Source of the DNA: Hypsibius dujardini
Taxonomy: Eukaryota; Tardigrada; Eutardigrada; Parachela; Hypsibiidae
NCBI GenBank assembly: GCA_001579985.1
Contig: LRSR01003104.1
Location: forward strand, 1-32,250
DNA length: 32,250 nt
Direction of reading: 5' to 3'
Positions 17,940 through 29,119 of this stretch are shown here, in pieces (the first letter of the stretch is position 1; the number at the start of each line of letters is the position of its first letter). The translations under genes and the position numbers were made by a program. Below the pieces are notes generated by a model. The model searched no databases, was not told the origin of the DNA, and saw nothing but the letters and a program-made list of their open reading frames with translations.

Positions 17940-20644
17940 CTAAAACTTTCCATTGTCATTCTTCCACTGACTCTTCGGTGGGATGGTCTGCAGAACGTTC
18001 CAGTGCTCGGCAATCTTGCCCTCCTCGAATCGCAGGAGATCATAATAGGCAGTCGGAACGTATTGAAACAGACCTTCCGAGGTGACAAGAACAAAGTCTC
18101 CTTCTCCTAGAATCAGGTGCACCTTCAGGTACTGAATATGTTCGCCGGTTGACAGCAGGAACTCTGCAAGAAACTTCCCCACCGCAACAAGTCCATCGTC
18201 AAGGGAGACAATATGCTCAATGACATCTGCTGCAAAATAACGCTGCAGTTGCTTGAAATTTCGCCCCACCAGAACGGTATCAAAAAATTGCCGAGCCAGA
18301 GCTTTATTGTGCTCGGTCTTGCGCAGGTCAGTGGCTTGGGTCGGTCCGTCAATCATGGTATGGCCGCCAGGACTGAGCGCCGACGCGTCGATGACTTGAA
18401 GGTTGTCCCAGTGCTCCACGGCGACACCGTGTTCGAAGCGGAAAATGTCGAAGCCCACGTATGGCACGGAAGCATACTCATACTCGGAGTGGGCGAAAAC
18501 GTAGTTCCCGTCCTGGAAAAAAAATTAATCAAATAATGGCTTTTATTTATTTTTGGTGTTTATTTAATTCTTTAAAAAAATCGGAACAACAGAGCACAAT
18601 CAATCTCCTCAAATAATATAAAAAATGTCGAAGCGGAATTTAAATTAACAGTTGCATTTTCAAATTCGCCTTTTCCAATATTTTTTAAAGAACCCAAACA
18701 AAACGGTTTTGTTTTGTGATCAAAAATTAGTAAGGTGTTTTCCTAACGCACCATTTAAAAAAGCACTCAAGCTCTCCATATACAGTAATAATGGAGAAAA
18801 TAGTTATTGAAAAAGTTGGCGAGCTAAAGGTGCGCAACCATTAAATTTAGTTTCTGCGTTTTCATTTTCGATATTTTACATTATCAAAACTGTTATTACC
18901 GAATTTTTTTTTGAAAATTATATGCTCCGAAAAACAGTTCAAGAGATAGTTCATTCACAATTGTTAAATTTAGTTTCTGCGTTTTTTATTCTTTGGAACG
19001 TATAATTTTTTTTAAAATTTTGGTGATCTCTTTTGGTTATTTTCCAAATTATTTCAGATATATTAATGCAACACATTTATTACCTGGAAAACGCGGACTG
19101 TGTGGGCCTTGGCTGTGCCATGGAGCGAGGTGACAAAGTCGATGACGCCCTGGACACCCGGACCCAAGTCGAGGTCGTGTTGGGTGTAGGGCCCTTTGGT
19201 AAGGTACGCTAACGCCTTCGGATCACCCGTTTCATGACTCTTGAGCAGCGCCACCACTTTCTGCTTCTCCGACAACGACGTCGCATGGGTTGATGACACC
19301 TCATGCGCATCATTAATGAACAGTACGGTCGCCAGATTGCCAGTTTTCTTCAAGGAATCCGACGCTTCGAAAACCCCGTTTAAAGGTTTGTACACGATAA
19401 AGCCGGATCCGTCAACGGGACCAAAACTGTCGATGTGAGGGGTCCAGACGTTGAATACTCCCGAACCCTGCAATCGGATTTGGGTACCGTCCTTGGCAGC
19501 GAGATCCAGGGCGTTGAAGATACCAGAACCCTTGATAGTGGCCTGCAAAAAAATCAGTCAAATGCGACGTACTGGCAATTCGCTTTTCTTAACTAAAAAC
19601 ACTCACTGACACCGAGTTTTGTCAAGTCACTCAGTATTGTAGTTAATTCAGTGCTGGAAAAAAATTAGGGACTGCAATAAATTCAGTAAAGACCCTTAAT
19701 TTTTAGAATAAATAAGCTTACTGTAAATTTAGTAAGTAAATTTAGTACTACCATATATTTAGTAAAGCCTCTTTTTTATTTAGTAAGTAAATTACTTAAC
19801 TTCTGAAATAAACCTCCGAAATAAATAGCAGAAGTAAGCCTCTTGTGAATTTAATTAGGCCTTTTAACTAATAAAATAAATAAACATAGAATAAATAAAC
19901 TTCTGGTTTAATTTAGAAAAAATAAAGCTACACTAATATTTACAATTTAATAATGACTTGTAGTGAGTTTTGTAATTTATTTTCGCTTGGTTTTTGCTGT
20001 TTCATTTAATCTGTTAAAATTATACCTAGTTCAAATCAGTTTCGTTTAGTTTTTGTTGTTTAGTTTATTTTAAATTGATTTAATTAAGTTTTGTTAAGCT
20101 AGTTTAGTTCAGTTTAGTAACATATAGCCACTATTACTTTCGATCGACGCACGGAGCCGTCCAGCGTAAGGATGCCGGCTCCCTCGATGGTAGAGCTGAG
20201 CAGGTCCGCTATAACTGTTGCCGTAATCTGCGAGTTTAATGCCCACAGCTCGACCTCCTCGATCTGATCGTGAACCTTAAGAATGACGGTGACAGTGCTA
20301 CCGTCGTTAACGATGATTCTGATGTGTTTTGAGGGACGGACACGAATAGTGATTTTGACCTTGTCCCGGATATCCTCCGGCGAGAGGTTGACGGGGCGGA
20401 TGGTCAGCTCGTGATCAGCTCGGACTTCGATGCTTTCCCGGGTGGGAGCTTTGACTGCAACTCCGGGATTGTCGCTAATTTCCGCGATCTCAACGTGAAT
20501 CTTCAGTCCGCCGAATACGATCACATTGGAGGTCGTCCAAGAGGAGATGTCGTATTCATAGACAGGATTTACTGCGGCATGTATTGCAGAAAGAAGGAGA
20601 ATGGCTAAACAAGAGGCACGTAGAACGGTGGCCGGGGATTCCAT
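17940..20644 (-). CDS. Secreted GIN/DUF2807 head domain fused to two SnoaL-like (NTF2-fold) domains, three exons
   Basis: Exons in transcript order are 20644-20138, 19542-19084 and 18512-17940, all phase 0, giving 512 residues. ATG 20644 is the first Met and opens a signal peptide (hydrophobic core LAILLLSAIHAA). Residues about 27-250 look like a GIN/DUF2807 head domain: beta-rich, with GAGIL, GSGIFNA, GSGVFNV and GSGFIVY turns typical of this beta-helix, which is common in Bacteroidetes. Residues about 259-363 and 380-512 are two tandem SnoaL-like domains of the COG4922 type. Each ends in a FDIFRFEHG/YDLLRFEEG strand and an EHWD/EHWN motif, and the protein ends NDNGKF as in bacterial members. 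SnoaL relatives are polyketide cyclases or isomerases, but many NTF2-fold members only bind ligands, so no substrate is proposed. Introns and signal peptide show a eukaryotic gene; the domains suggest bacterial origin (inference). Confidence 0.87.
18700..19010. repeat. Direct repeat and small foldback in GIN-SnoaL intron 2
   Basis: TTAAATTTAGTTTCTGCGTT occurs near 18840 and again near 18964, about 121 bp apart. Near 18774-18799, TCTCCAT and ATGGAGA form a short hairpin, flanked further out by CGCACC and GGTGCG. Confidence 0.5.
19655..20105. repeat. TTTAGT(AA)-rich low-complexity tract in intron 1 of the GIN-SnoaL gene
   Basis: The intron (19543-20137) is dominated by degenerate ATTTAGTAA, AATAAATAA and TTAGTTT motifs in both orientations. 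No exon was seen. Confidence 0.7.
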
Positions 20645-21331
20645 AGTCAATGGTGGTCAATGGTGGTCAACTTTCAAGCTGCTCGTCACTTGAAAATTAA
20701 AGCGTTCCTGAACGGGTAAACGTTACTTGCTTTATCTGTACGGAACTCTTTGAAGAGCTTCAGCCGTAGTTATCAAAAGGTGTTGATCGTTTAATTATTA
20801 AGAAATGATGTGCGGGGTATTGCCCTTCCTTAATACACTGCTTGCGCCAAGAACGTGTGACACGTTGAGACCGGGGTATCAGAATAACCTCATCTGAAAT
20901 AATGTATTCATTTGAAATAGCTAGTAATTGTAATGGAATGATATGGGCAAACTTATGAGCATCCTCATGCAAAGTCCGGATTTGGAAAGACACCAACGTG
21001 TGTAACGCTCATTTACTATACACCAAACTACATGGACATATTTACTGTCTACGTATATTGAAGGGTGAACCTCAGCAAATGTTGTCTAATTTGACCGATT
21101 AATGGTGATGGTAGTGTGGTTGGTTAAGGTGAAACATCAGTTTTGATACGTGTGCCCCCTTATGATATTCTATTATATCGCCTTGGATGAGTTAAGGTCC
21201 CCCCCCCCGTTAAATGCGCCGATATACCGGTTTGGTACATATGCAAAAAAACAATTGATTGAACTACACAGTATTGCCCCGGGTAAGGGCACCTTGAAAC
21301 GTGGATCGATGTGCTCTAACTCACCATCACA

Positions 21332-21568
21332 ACTGCAAAAATTCTTAGATTTGTTTTTCATCTACTAGAATAAAGTTGCCATCGAGTTTATAGCATACTG
21401 ATTACTCACATTTGAGCACATGAATCGGGGAGACAGTCCTACCGGGTTCAGCAATACTTTGACGGTTCCTCTCGTAATATCTGCCACGCCCACATGAATT
21501 GCGAAAACAAATGCAAATAGTTCGAAAGCAGCAGCTATGGGCAGTCTGAAGTTTGCTTCGCTCATCAT
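21332..21568 (-). CDS. Candidate small secreted peptide, two exons
   Basis: Exon 1 (21568-21410) starts ATG ATG and encodes 53 codons, with a signal-peptide-like core (AAAFELFAFVFAIHVGVA) and a short mature part ending MCSN at a GTGAGT donor. The best acceptor, TTTTTGCAG (AG at 21333-21334), gives Leu-stop and a 54-residue product. A weaker acceptor ten bases earlier would extend it with a Cys-containing tail to a stop at 21173. It has the same strand as the neighbouring secreted and membrane genes. No family was recognised; the call rests on signal peptide and splice signals. Confidence 0.35.
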
Positions 21569-23126
21569 CAGGGGAACTAATGTGCGAGATATATGCAGTA
21601 AAAAATGTGAAGGTTTAGTCTCACCTGGCCATTAGTATTTTTATACTGTTTTCTAACTACATTAAATGCAGGTCTCGGTGCTCTTGATTAAACACATTGC
21701 ACAAAATTTGAAACAGTAATTTCAAAGCAAAAATCAAGGGTTTTTCGAAAATAATTCAAATTTATGTTATTATGACCATTCCGAGGTGTATGACCTCAAA
21801 CCCCTTACCCTTTGAGATTCGAGTGTTTGGTGAAAACTAACTACGAACTTTGTGGCAAAATTTGAAGGGTGATTTGCAACTTATCTGAATTATAGTTAAT
21901 TTATTTCAAAGCAGAATGCTTAAAGTTTTGTTTGAATCTATGTTTGTCAAGATTGTGCGAGCATAGGTTATGCTACTTGAGGCGGCATGCTGCTACTGTG
22001 ACTATTGGGAAAGAGGACCTGTTAGGCTAGCGTAGTTGCCCTTGTCCACTAACCAATCGCCGCCCATTCAATCAACATTTTTAATTTTGTTTTGCCGACT
22101 TTGCCAAACATCTGGTCTGACAAACGACAATTTCACTTTTTTTAAATCATTTATGTTTATGGGGAATTGAAAATGTCCTCAATGGGACATTTCATCGTTT
22201 TAGCAGGGGTTGGGGTAACCTAATAACTTATGCTAGGCAGGATGAAACTGGAAAATTCTAGAACCTAGAAGCAAACTCAATGGGCCATCTAATAGAAACA
22301 AGCAGTGCAAGATTGTTTCTACGCGACTTAGCGATTAGCCTTGAAACTGCAACCGCCAAAAGTATTGCCGAAATCGGTAAGTTTGGAGATTGGAATCTCA
22401 TTTTGTTTGGCTTAGGCTGCAAGTCCACCTCCCATTCCCTCTTTTGTCTCCTCCCATTTTCTAATTCCCCATGTTGACCAACATCCTCTAACTCTATTAA
22501 ATGCGGATTAATGTTTTTATAATTCTGGAATGTTTCTCCATCACAAAAAAATTCAATCCCTAAATATTGAACATTGCCCAAGCGAGTGCTGAATGAGAAA
22601 CCATAATTCCCACATTTAATTTCTCTCCCAGAGTTATAGTTAGAGTTTGTATATTCGAGACTTGACGACGATTGCTGTAATAAAACGCCACTGCAAGTAA
22701 TCGAGTGAAAAAAAACACGAAATTGAGCGACACCATGTGAGTAATCATATTAAAGCACACCTGAATTGGAATTGAATATTTTAGACGCATGGTCACATTG
22801 ATTCTAAGCTGCCGTTTGGACAATAGAAAAAAACCTCAGCCAGCAGGAAAGATTCGGCATGCCTAATAAAACTGATAAAACTTGAGGGATCATTTCGCTA
22901 GGATGTTGCAGTAGAGAAGCAGATAACTACGTAGGATGTGATCAGACTATTTCCGGGCAGAAATATCCATCTGCCTCATAGTGAATTCAAAGAGCAAACA
23001 GAAATGCTTCCGAAATTCTAAGGAAATTGGGTCGCGGTACCGCGCAGGCCCCGGATCGCAAGATGTTGTCGCGTGATAGAGAGAAACTCATCGCTCACAC
23101 GTAGTCGTGAAGTACCTCCCATCACA
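21569..23126. other. Stretch with no confident gene
   Basis: A minus-strand frame (22823-22560) has a hydrophobic segment but no start context or splice partner. The rest is unremarkable. Confidence 0.5.
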
Positions 23127-23483
23127 TCAGCGCCGGCAGAAGCAGCAGCAGCCGATTGGCACCAGGATCAGCAGCAGCAGCCCGCCAATCGTCAGACCGA
23201 TGATGGCGTCCACCGGGATGGCCAGAGCGAGGGGGTCAAGGCCCACGGTGTTGACGGCGATGTGTCTCCAGTCGCAGCAGTAGGGAGTGGGCCAGCTGGG
23301 CGAACTGCAGCAAAAGGAGGCCCGGTAGGAATTGCCTAGCGTAGTGATCATGTCAGTCGCGGAATTAGGGCAAGTTGCCAGATTGAGCAGGCCGCAGCCG
23401 GACGATGTTTCCCACAGGGATGTGAAGACCATCAGGATGATCGCCATCCTCATCAGCGCCATTTTCGTCAATAAGAAATCCAT
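23127..23483 (-). CDS. Short single-pass Cys-rich membrane protein
   Basis: ATG 23483 gives 118 residues. In order: an N-terminal signal peptide (hydrophobic 9-22), a small ectodomain with Cys at 30, 38, 58, 59, 69 and 70, a transmembrane helix (about 93-112) and a short tail CCCFCRR. The paired cysteines (FCC, YCC) before one helix and a juxtamembrane Cys cluster recall Shisa, CYYR1 and WBP1-type proteins. No Shisa signature is complete, so the family is left open. The tail cysteines are likely palmitoylation sites (inference). Codon use is GC-rich compared with the flanks, which supports coding. A further 3' exon cannot be excluded, since the frame stops right after CRR. Confidence 0.65.
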   Translation of the reverse strand: MDFLLTKMALMRMAIILMVFTSLWETSSGCGLLNLATCPNSATDMITTLGNSYRASFCCSSPSWPTPYCCDWRHIAVNTVGLDPLALAIPVDAIIGLTIGGLLLLILVPIGCCCFCRR

Positions 23484-24956
23484 GTTGTTTGGGCGAGTGC
23501 GCAAAATAATTAGCAGTATTTTTTATCCAGGGAGAAAGAATAGAAGAAATATGCCCACCTAAACGACTGCTGTAAAGTATACAGATTTTTGTCCAACACA
23601 CCATGTGTTAAAATTGTACGAATACTCTCCAGGAAAATCGGCGTTATACCCTTTAAGAATTTGTGTGGGAGCAGTTTCCCCGAAATAACAATGAAAAGGG
23701 AACGGATTTGTAATCTCTCTCGAAGATCGGTTAGACTGGCCATCGCTGACAGACACCGGTGAAAGAATGTGATGCCCACTGGCTATCTTTCCGAAGAGGG
23801 ACGCGCAGTCGATGACCAAGGAGATTTATAACTGCTACTATCTCCTCAAGGATTATACAGCGCCTCTGTCTCCGTAGCCTATCTTTCTTTTAAACCGAAC
23901 CAAAGGTAAGATCATCGCTGTAGCGTACATCTGCATAGCGCGTATTACAGCCGTGTGGGTGAAAGTTCAGGAGCCCAGTGATCCTATCAATAACCGAGTG
24001 GACCATAGAGTATGCTTGCAAGAGAATTATACTGGTCAAATGCAACAGAGACCGATATTTTCATAACAAGAACAACATATTGAAATTTTGTTTTTAATAT
24101 TAATAAATATTATAAAGTATTTGTTTGAACAAATACTACTGAATAATGCATGATGCAATTGTGTGTGTGTCAATATTTCTTTGAACTTTTCAGGGGATAA
24201 CTATTTGATTTATTTATCTTAATACTATTTATTTGAATATTTAGGCACAATTATAGGCGCCCCGAAATTGTGTACTCAGGCAACTACGACATATCGTACC
24301 TCCGAATTTAGGTCTGGGTACATTTCGTATCCAGACATGGTATCACGACAATTTGCCCTTATAAACTAATTGTAGTAAGCGACAATTCGTATGCCGACTA
24401 ATCCGCCTTTAGACATTCACATTTGTTTCCCCTATTTTCAAAACGAAGCAAGCCCATCTGAATCCGGCATTCTGACAAAAATCCCCATACATTTCGCTTT
24501 TTAAATGTACATCGAGTCGGAATCTTCCAGGATTCCAGAAATCATTACGCACCAATTGTCTGGGTACGATCTGTCCGCGCACGCCAATAATTATTTCTAA
24601 AACTTGAGCAATGCAGCTCTTCAAATCACGCTGTGCCAATAACAAAGACCCAACCAACGACCAATTCGATCCTCAAGATAACCGGGAAATTGTCGACGCA
24701 CCATACAAACGGTGATTAATGATCTAAAGAACTTCTGGAAATGTAGCACGTAGACCGCGAGTTAGGACATATCCAGGCATCCTTCGTCATGAGGGGATTA
24801 GCTTTAGGCAACGAGGCCTTATTTTACTCTTTTTTCCGGTTCGGTCGGTACCCGTTGTTATATTGGTTTTTTTTCGCTTCATTTTACAGCCCTGTTGAGA
24901 ACCACACTTTTATTTTTTTCCTTCCACTCGAACGAGGGCCAGAGCCACGCGATCCG
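23484..24956. other. Divergent intergenic region between the Cys-rich gene and GPCR 3
   Basis: Probably holds both promoters: the left gene is on minus and the right on plus. A polypyrimidine-AG (TTCATTTTACAG, ending 24889) just upstream of the GPCR start suggests a 5' UTR exon border. A small foldback GGAGAT/ATCTCC lies near 23820-23848. Confidence 0.45.
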
Positions 24957-27900
24957 ATGGGGACCGCCGATGAAAAGACAATAATTTCGTTGGTAAACGA
25001 CCCCAAAAATGCAGCAGAGGAGGGGGAAGTTAAATTACATGCGAATGGACCCACCGCCGAAGCAGTCATCATCGTACTTTACGTTTGCATTCACGTTCTA
25101 TCTCTGATGGGTATGCTGTCATAGGGAAAAAAATTATCTTCCTTCTTCGCTAAAACTATAATCGAAATAGCTCAACCATTTTTGTGCAAAAATTATCCGA
25201 AAACAAATGTTTAGCTAGCCTAATCTTCTGCTTCATGCCGTTCTAGGGCAATCGCCTCGCTTCTTTTTTGGGAATGAAAAGAAAGCTGTACTTTGCTTAC
25301 TGTTAAAGTGTAGTGTTCTAATGTTTTGACTTGAATGATTTCCATAAAAATTTCTGCGCACACTTCGAGCTGTTTTTGAAAACGAAAATTTCATTGCCTC
25401 GTCCTGGAGAATATTTTTTGTCAGACGTACTTTAATTTTTTTATTGCTTTTTCATCTGTGTGGAAATAATGCTAAGAAAAACGGAGTCTTCAAGGATCGC
25501 TCGTTTCCACCAGCGTTTAGTAGTCCAATCAATTCCAGAGACGCACTTGCTTTTGCAGTCAACAGGGGCAAAACATTTTGAGACCCATTTTCAAACAAAT
25601 CTTACTGTTGTAGTACTTTTGCGAAAAGAGCGAATCTCTACGCAAAATTAATTCAAACATTTAGCATTATTGCGGTAGGGTTGGCCAAAACATTAACCAA
25701 GCCTTCAAAGAGAAATGCTCGAGCTTCGCTAACTAAACCGAATAAGTGTCTGAATTTCTTGTCTTGCTTCAAATTTTGAATGATACTTACAAGGAAATTG
25801 CACCATATTATCCCCGACTTCAGTAATGCGCTGAATAAAACATCGATCCAACAATCAATCAAACTGAAATCTTCTCGATATTGCAGCGCCATCTATAAAG
25901 GGTTGAATGAGTTATTGAATAAATGGAAGGTCTCGTTTATTGCCAATTTTTTATAACTAGAAGGGGAAGATTTGATCGGGGAAAGTTGTGCAATTTTCCT
26001 GCTAAAGAAAAAGTATGAATTTCAGTATAACTTGCCTTGCCTAATGATTTACAGGCAATGGCGTGGTCCTTATCATGATTTTGAAGCAGAAGGATGGAAT
26101 GCGTTCCCCACTGAACTCCCTCCTGGTCAATCTAACAATCGCGAGCCTGATGGTGGCGCTCTTCTGCATCGGCCCACACCTCCTGCTGCAAGTGATCTGG
26201 GAGGACTGGGTGTTCGGGGACCAACTGCTGGGCTGGTCGCTCTGCAAGATCTACGGGTTTGTTAAGAACTTGTCGTTCTTCGCGTTGACAAGCATCTTGC
26301 TGGTAAGATTTATTTTTATTATCTTTATTTTAATGTTAATTGCATTATCGTGGTTCGGAAGGTAGAATATTCTTTGCACGATTGAAGCTTCCGACTTAAT
26401 ATAGTGGCGTGAAAATTATGGGCATAAGGATAATTTAAAAGGGATTGTAAATTTTAAAAGGGCCTACGAATTCGTGCTGGTTTTTTCGTACGGCGTCTCG
26501 AACGGTGTATTAGTGGTAAATAGAATATACACAATCGAATCAAAATAAATTTCCTAGATGTGCCCCTAAATATACGGTACATCCCTTTTAGGGAAGATCT
26601 TAATGAAAACTTTGTGCGGCGGTTCACAAAAGAAAGAACAGCACTCAGCACTCTCCCCAATGAAATCTTCTAATTTTTAAATATTAAAAACTGGTTCAAC
26701 CCGTTATAGATGGCGCTGAGATTTCGATAAGGTTTCATTACTAATATTAATAATTCTTACGGCTTCTCCAGTAACCTCGCAGCACCCTCTATAACGGCTT
26801 GAGCCAATTTTTAAATATTTAAAAATGTAAGGTCTCGTTCATGCCGAACTTCTCAGTGGTCATATTGCCAGATAAACCAGATGAATACGTAAAGGCAGTA
26901 AAAAGTGGGAGATTCTGCTGGGAAGAGTGGTGCCCTTTCCTTGTCAGGCCCATTTTGAAGCATCAATTTACAAATTTTACGCAAAACATAAAACATTTTT
27001 TTGGAAACCTCCGTTACACCTTTACCACTGCCAATGTTTCGTTTAAGGTCCATACAGGTCGGAACCAGAACGTTAATGGGGTGGTGGACCCGGGCCGGTA
27101 GCGCAAAAGGGCAAAAACACATTTTTTTAGAACGCAGCGGAAAATTATTGTGCCTGGCCATACAAAATGTTTTTTTTGCTTCATGGCGATCTTCTTTGTG
27201 AATTTGGAATTTTAACTGTTTAATGCCTGCCATGTTATAATGTAAAGTACTTGAAATAGAGAACATGTATGCACTTCCAGGAAGTTCAAAAAATGTTCTA
27301 CATTACGAGTACTTACGTTGCTCCCCTCAGCTTACAACAATCCTTACGATTAGTTTGTTTCATTCTATTTTATTCATCATTTTCTGCTGCTCGTCCTCGA
27401 ATGCTTCTTGTCCAGAGTAATGTGATAGTTAATTTTTTTTAGCTCGTGGCGTTCGAGCGGTTTCTGGCCATCGTTCACCCCTTCAGCAGTCGCACGTGCC
27501 TTATTTCCCGGTCCAATCTCAAGTGGAGCGCCCTCACCGTCTGGCTCATCGCCGGCCTCATCAGCACTCCCAATGTCTACTTTTTTCAAACCTTTACCCA
27601 CGAGTTTATATCCCTTGAAAATTCGAATGTCCGCAATCAGACCATCTGCCTTCGTGCCTACAACCTCCCGGGCGCCCACATTCCTGCGTACGACTTTACC
27701 TGCTTCGTCCTCTACTTCCTCGTGCCCTGCATCACCATGGGAATCCTCTACATCTTCGTGGGGATCAAGCTGCGAGCTTCGACCATAAGGGATCTCGGCA
27801 TGATCGACCCCAACCTTCATGTCCTCACCCGCAGCAGTACAGTCAGGTACGTGCATGTATGTCTCGGTAGCGTCGGTTTTTTTATATAAATTGTGCAAGT

Positions 27901-28629
27901 ACATATATAAATTATTCAAAACACGTATTTAAATAAGAATCGATTGCGTCTAAAATAAAAAAATCTTGTTATTTTCGGCACTTTTTATAAGTTCAACTTT
28001 CTCAATAGTTATTGTAAAATTTCAATTATGAAAAGCCTAAAAAACCGAACAAAATGTATATTAAATACAGATTTGCATTTGATTTATTTTAAATAATCTA
28101 AAATGGTATTTATAATTTATGTAAACATAGTTTACCGATCCGTTTGTATTTAATATCAAAAGGTGCTTTTTCGGTTATTTAAAATATCATGTGAATAACT
28201 AAATACTAGAAATATAGTGCATTCAAGCCCGGCAGCTATCTTTAATTTTCCCAAACTAGCAGCAGCAATAATGATGGGGGAAAGGTCTCACAATTGCCGG
28301 AATTTCAAGCGCTTACGTCCAGTTCCATTTGCGCCGATCAGTTCCAGCAGTGGGCGGTCCTTCAGAACCGCAAAAAAGTCATCTGGATGTTGGTCGTCAT
28401 TGTGATGATGTTCGTGGTCTGCTGGTTGCCTATGCATATCCGCAAACTCATGTCCTCTCTGAACGGCTGGGATTTTACGAGCGGCGAGTGGTTGGGCCAA
28501 TACTTTCTCCCTGCCACTGATTGGTTGATTAATCTCAACAGCGCAATTAATCCGCTGTTGATTTATGCGGTCTTCTCGGAGAATCTTCGCACGGTGACAC
28601 GTCATTCTGACAATTATTTGAACACATGA
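24957..28629 (+). CDS. Class A GPCR, four exons, ERF in place of DRY
   Basis: Exons are 24957-25110, 26055-26302, 27443-27846 and 28323-28629, with phases 1, 0 and 2 and a total of 370 residues. TM1 is split by intron 1 at LMG|NG, so the GN motif spans the join. TM2 has NLTIAS in place of NLxxxD. TM3 starts after the WSLCK Cys and ends ERF (139-141), where most class A receptors have DRY. ECL2 has an NQT glycosylation site and the partner Cys (TICLRAYN). TM6 has CWLP. TM7 has NSAINPLLIY, one residue longer than NPxxY. The product is a plasma-membrane receptor, probably for a peptide, with unknown ligand; the short tail ends DNYLNT. ATG 24957 was chosen because it follows an acceptor-like site. 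An in-frame ATG at 24789 would add 56 residues with no recognisable signal. Intron positions differ from those of the two minus-strand receptors, so it belongs to another branch. Confidence 0.88.
25867..25945 (-). repeat. Partial copy of the GPCR-intron MITE-like repeat
   Basis: On the minus strand it reads TTCAACCCTTTATAGATGGC and on through GCTG and a TCGAGAAG segment, matching 26696-26738. Its other end, AAGGTCTCGTTTATTGCCAA, matches 26829-26848. It lies in intron 1 of GPCR 3. Confidence 0.65.
26668..26832. repeat. MITE-like foldback element in intron 2 of GPCR 3
   Basis: Arms of about 52 bp (26668-26722 and 26774-26832) are inverted copies with few mismatches. Each has a TTTTTAAATATT tract and CGTTATAGA(T/G)GG(C/T)GCTG. 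The centre is AT-rich. Size (about 165 bp), long inverted arms and a second partial copy nearby suggest a non-autonomous DNA element. Confidence 0.75.
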
Positions 28630-29100
28630 GCCTTACTTAAGTCCAACAACCCCACTGTTGTCCGAATATGACTGAAGAACGTCGTCAACCCGCCAATATA
28701 TAGACGCGCTCTTTTGAGAAATTTTATAAACGCTCTAGCGAATTTTAATTATGAATGTATTACGGTCGAATATGATCACCGTTTTGTCCATTCAATTTAC
28801 CAGCGTTCGACTTGATCTTATACAAAAATATGAAACCACGAAGAGAAATCCCACATGCGTACCGCGTGTAGCTAGTGTTCTGATCGTCAAAGCTAGGGGG
28901 CCTACAACAAAACTTCGCCAAAACAGAAAGCGGGCAAACAACGAAAATCCAATTTAACGAAGAGTGAAAACACGGGAAAATTGGGGGAAACTACGAAAAC
29001 TGAAATTTCTAAAACGAAAAAGCATAGAAATTAAGACGTGTATTTTAGTACCCACATTTTTGCTTGTTTTGAGTATGCCTTCTGTACCGCATTATAATAC
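28630..29100. other. 3' flank of GPCR 3
   Basis: Contains copy 1 of a 90-bp direct repeat (28797-28889). No gene was seen, and no close AATAAA follows the GPCR stop. Confidence 0.45.
28797..28889 (+). repeat. Dispersed direct repeat, copy 1 (mate 31198-31288)
   Basis: Both copies begin TTACCAGCGTTCG and share CAAAAATATGAA, GAAGAGAA and GTGTAGCTA blocks over about 92 bp, then end near GTCA. Similarity fades on both sides. Confidence 0.8.
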
Positions 29101-29119
29101 CCTATGCGACTTCAGAGTC

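Noticed and set aside
18750-18840. Possible pre-miRNA hairpin in GIN-SnoaL intron 2
   Set aside because: Only two short paired segments (TCTCCAT/ATGGAGA and CGCACC/GGTGCG); the stem between them is poorly paired.
22560-22823. Minus-strand frame with a hydrophobic segment, loosely like a nematode-type chemoreceptor piece
   Set aside because: No start context, no convincing splice partners and only one hydrophobic run; the resemblance (SKRQLRINV) is too weak.
27377-27919. 180-codon minus-strand frame opposite GPCR 3 exon 3
   Set aside because: Antisense of a well-supported receptor exon; its acidic composition is a by-product.
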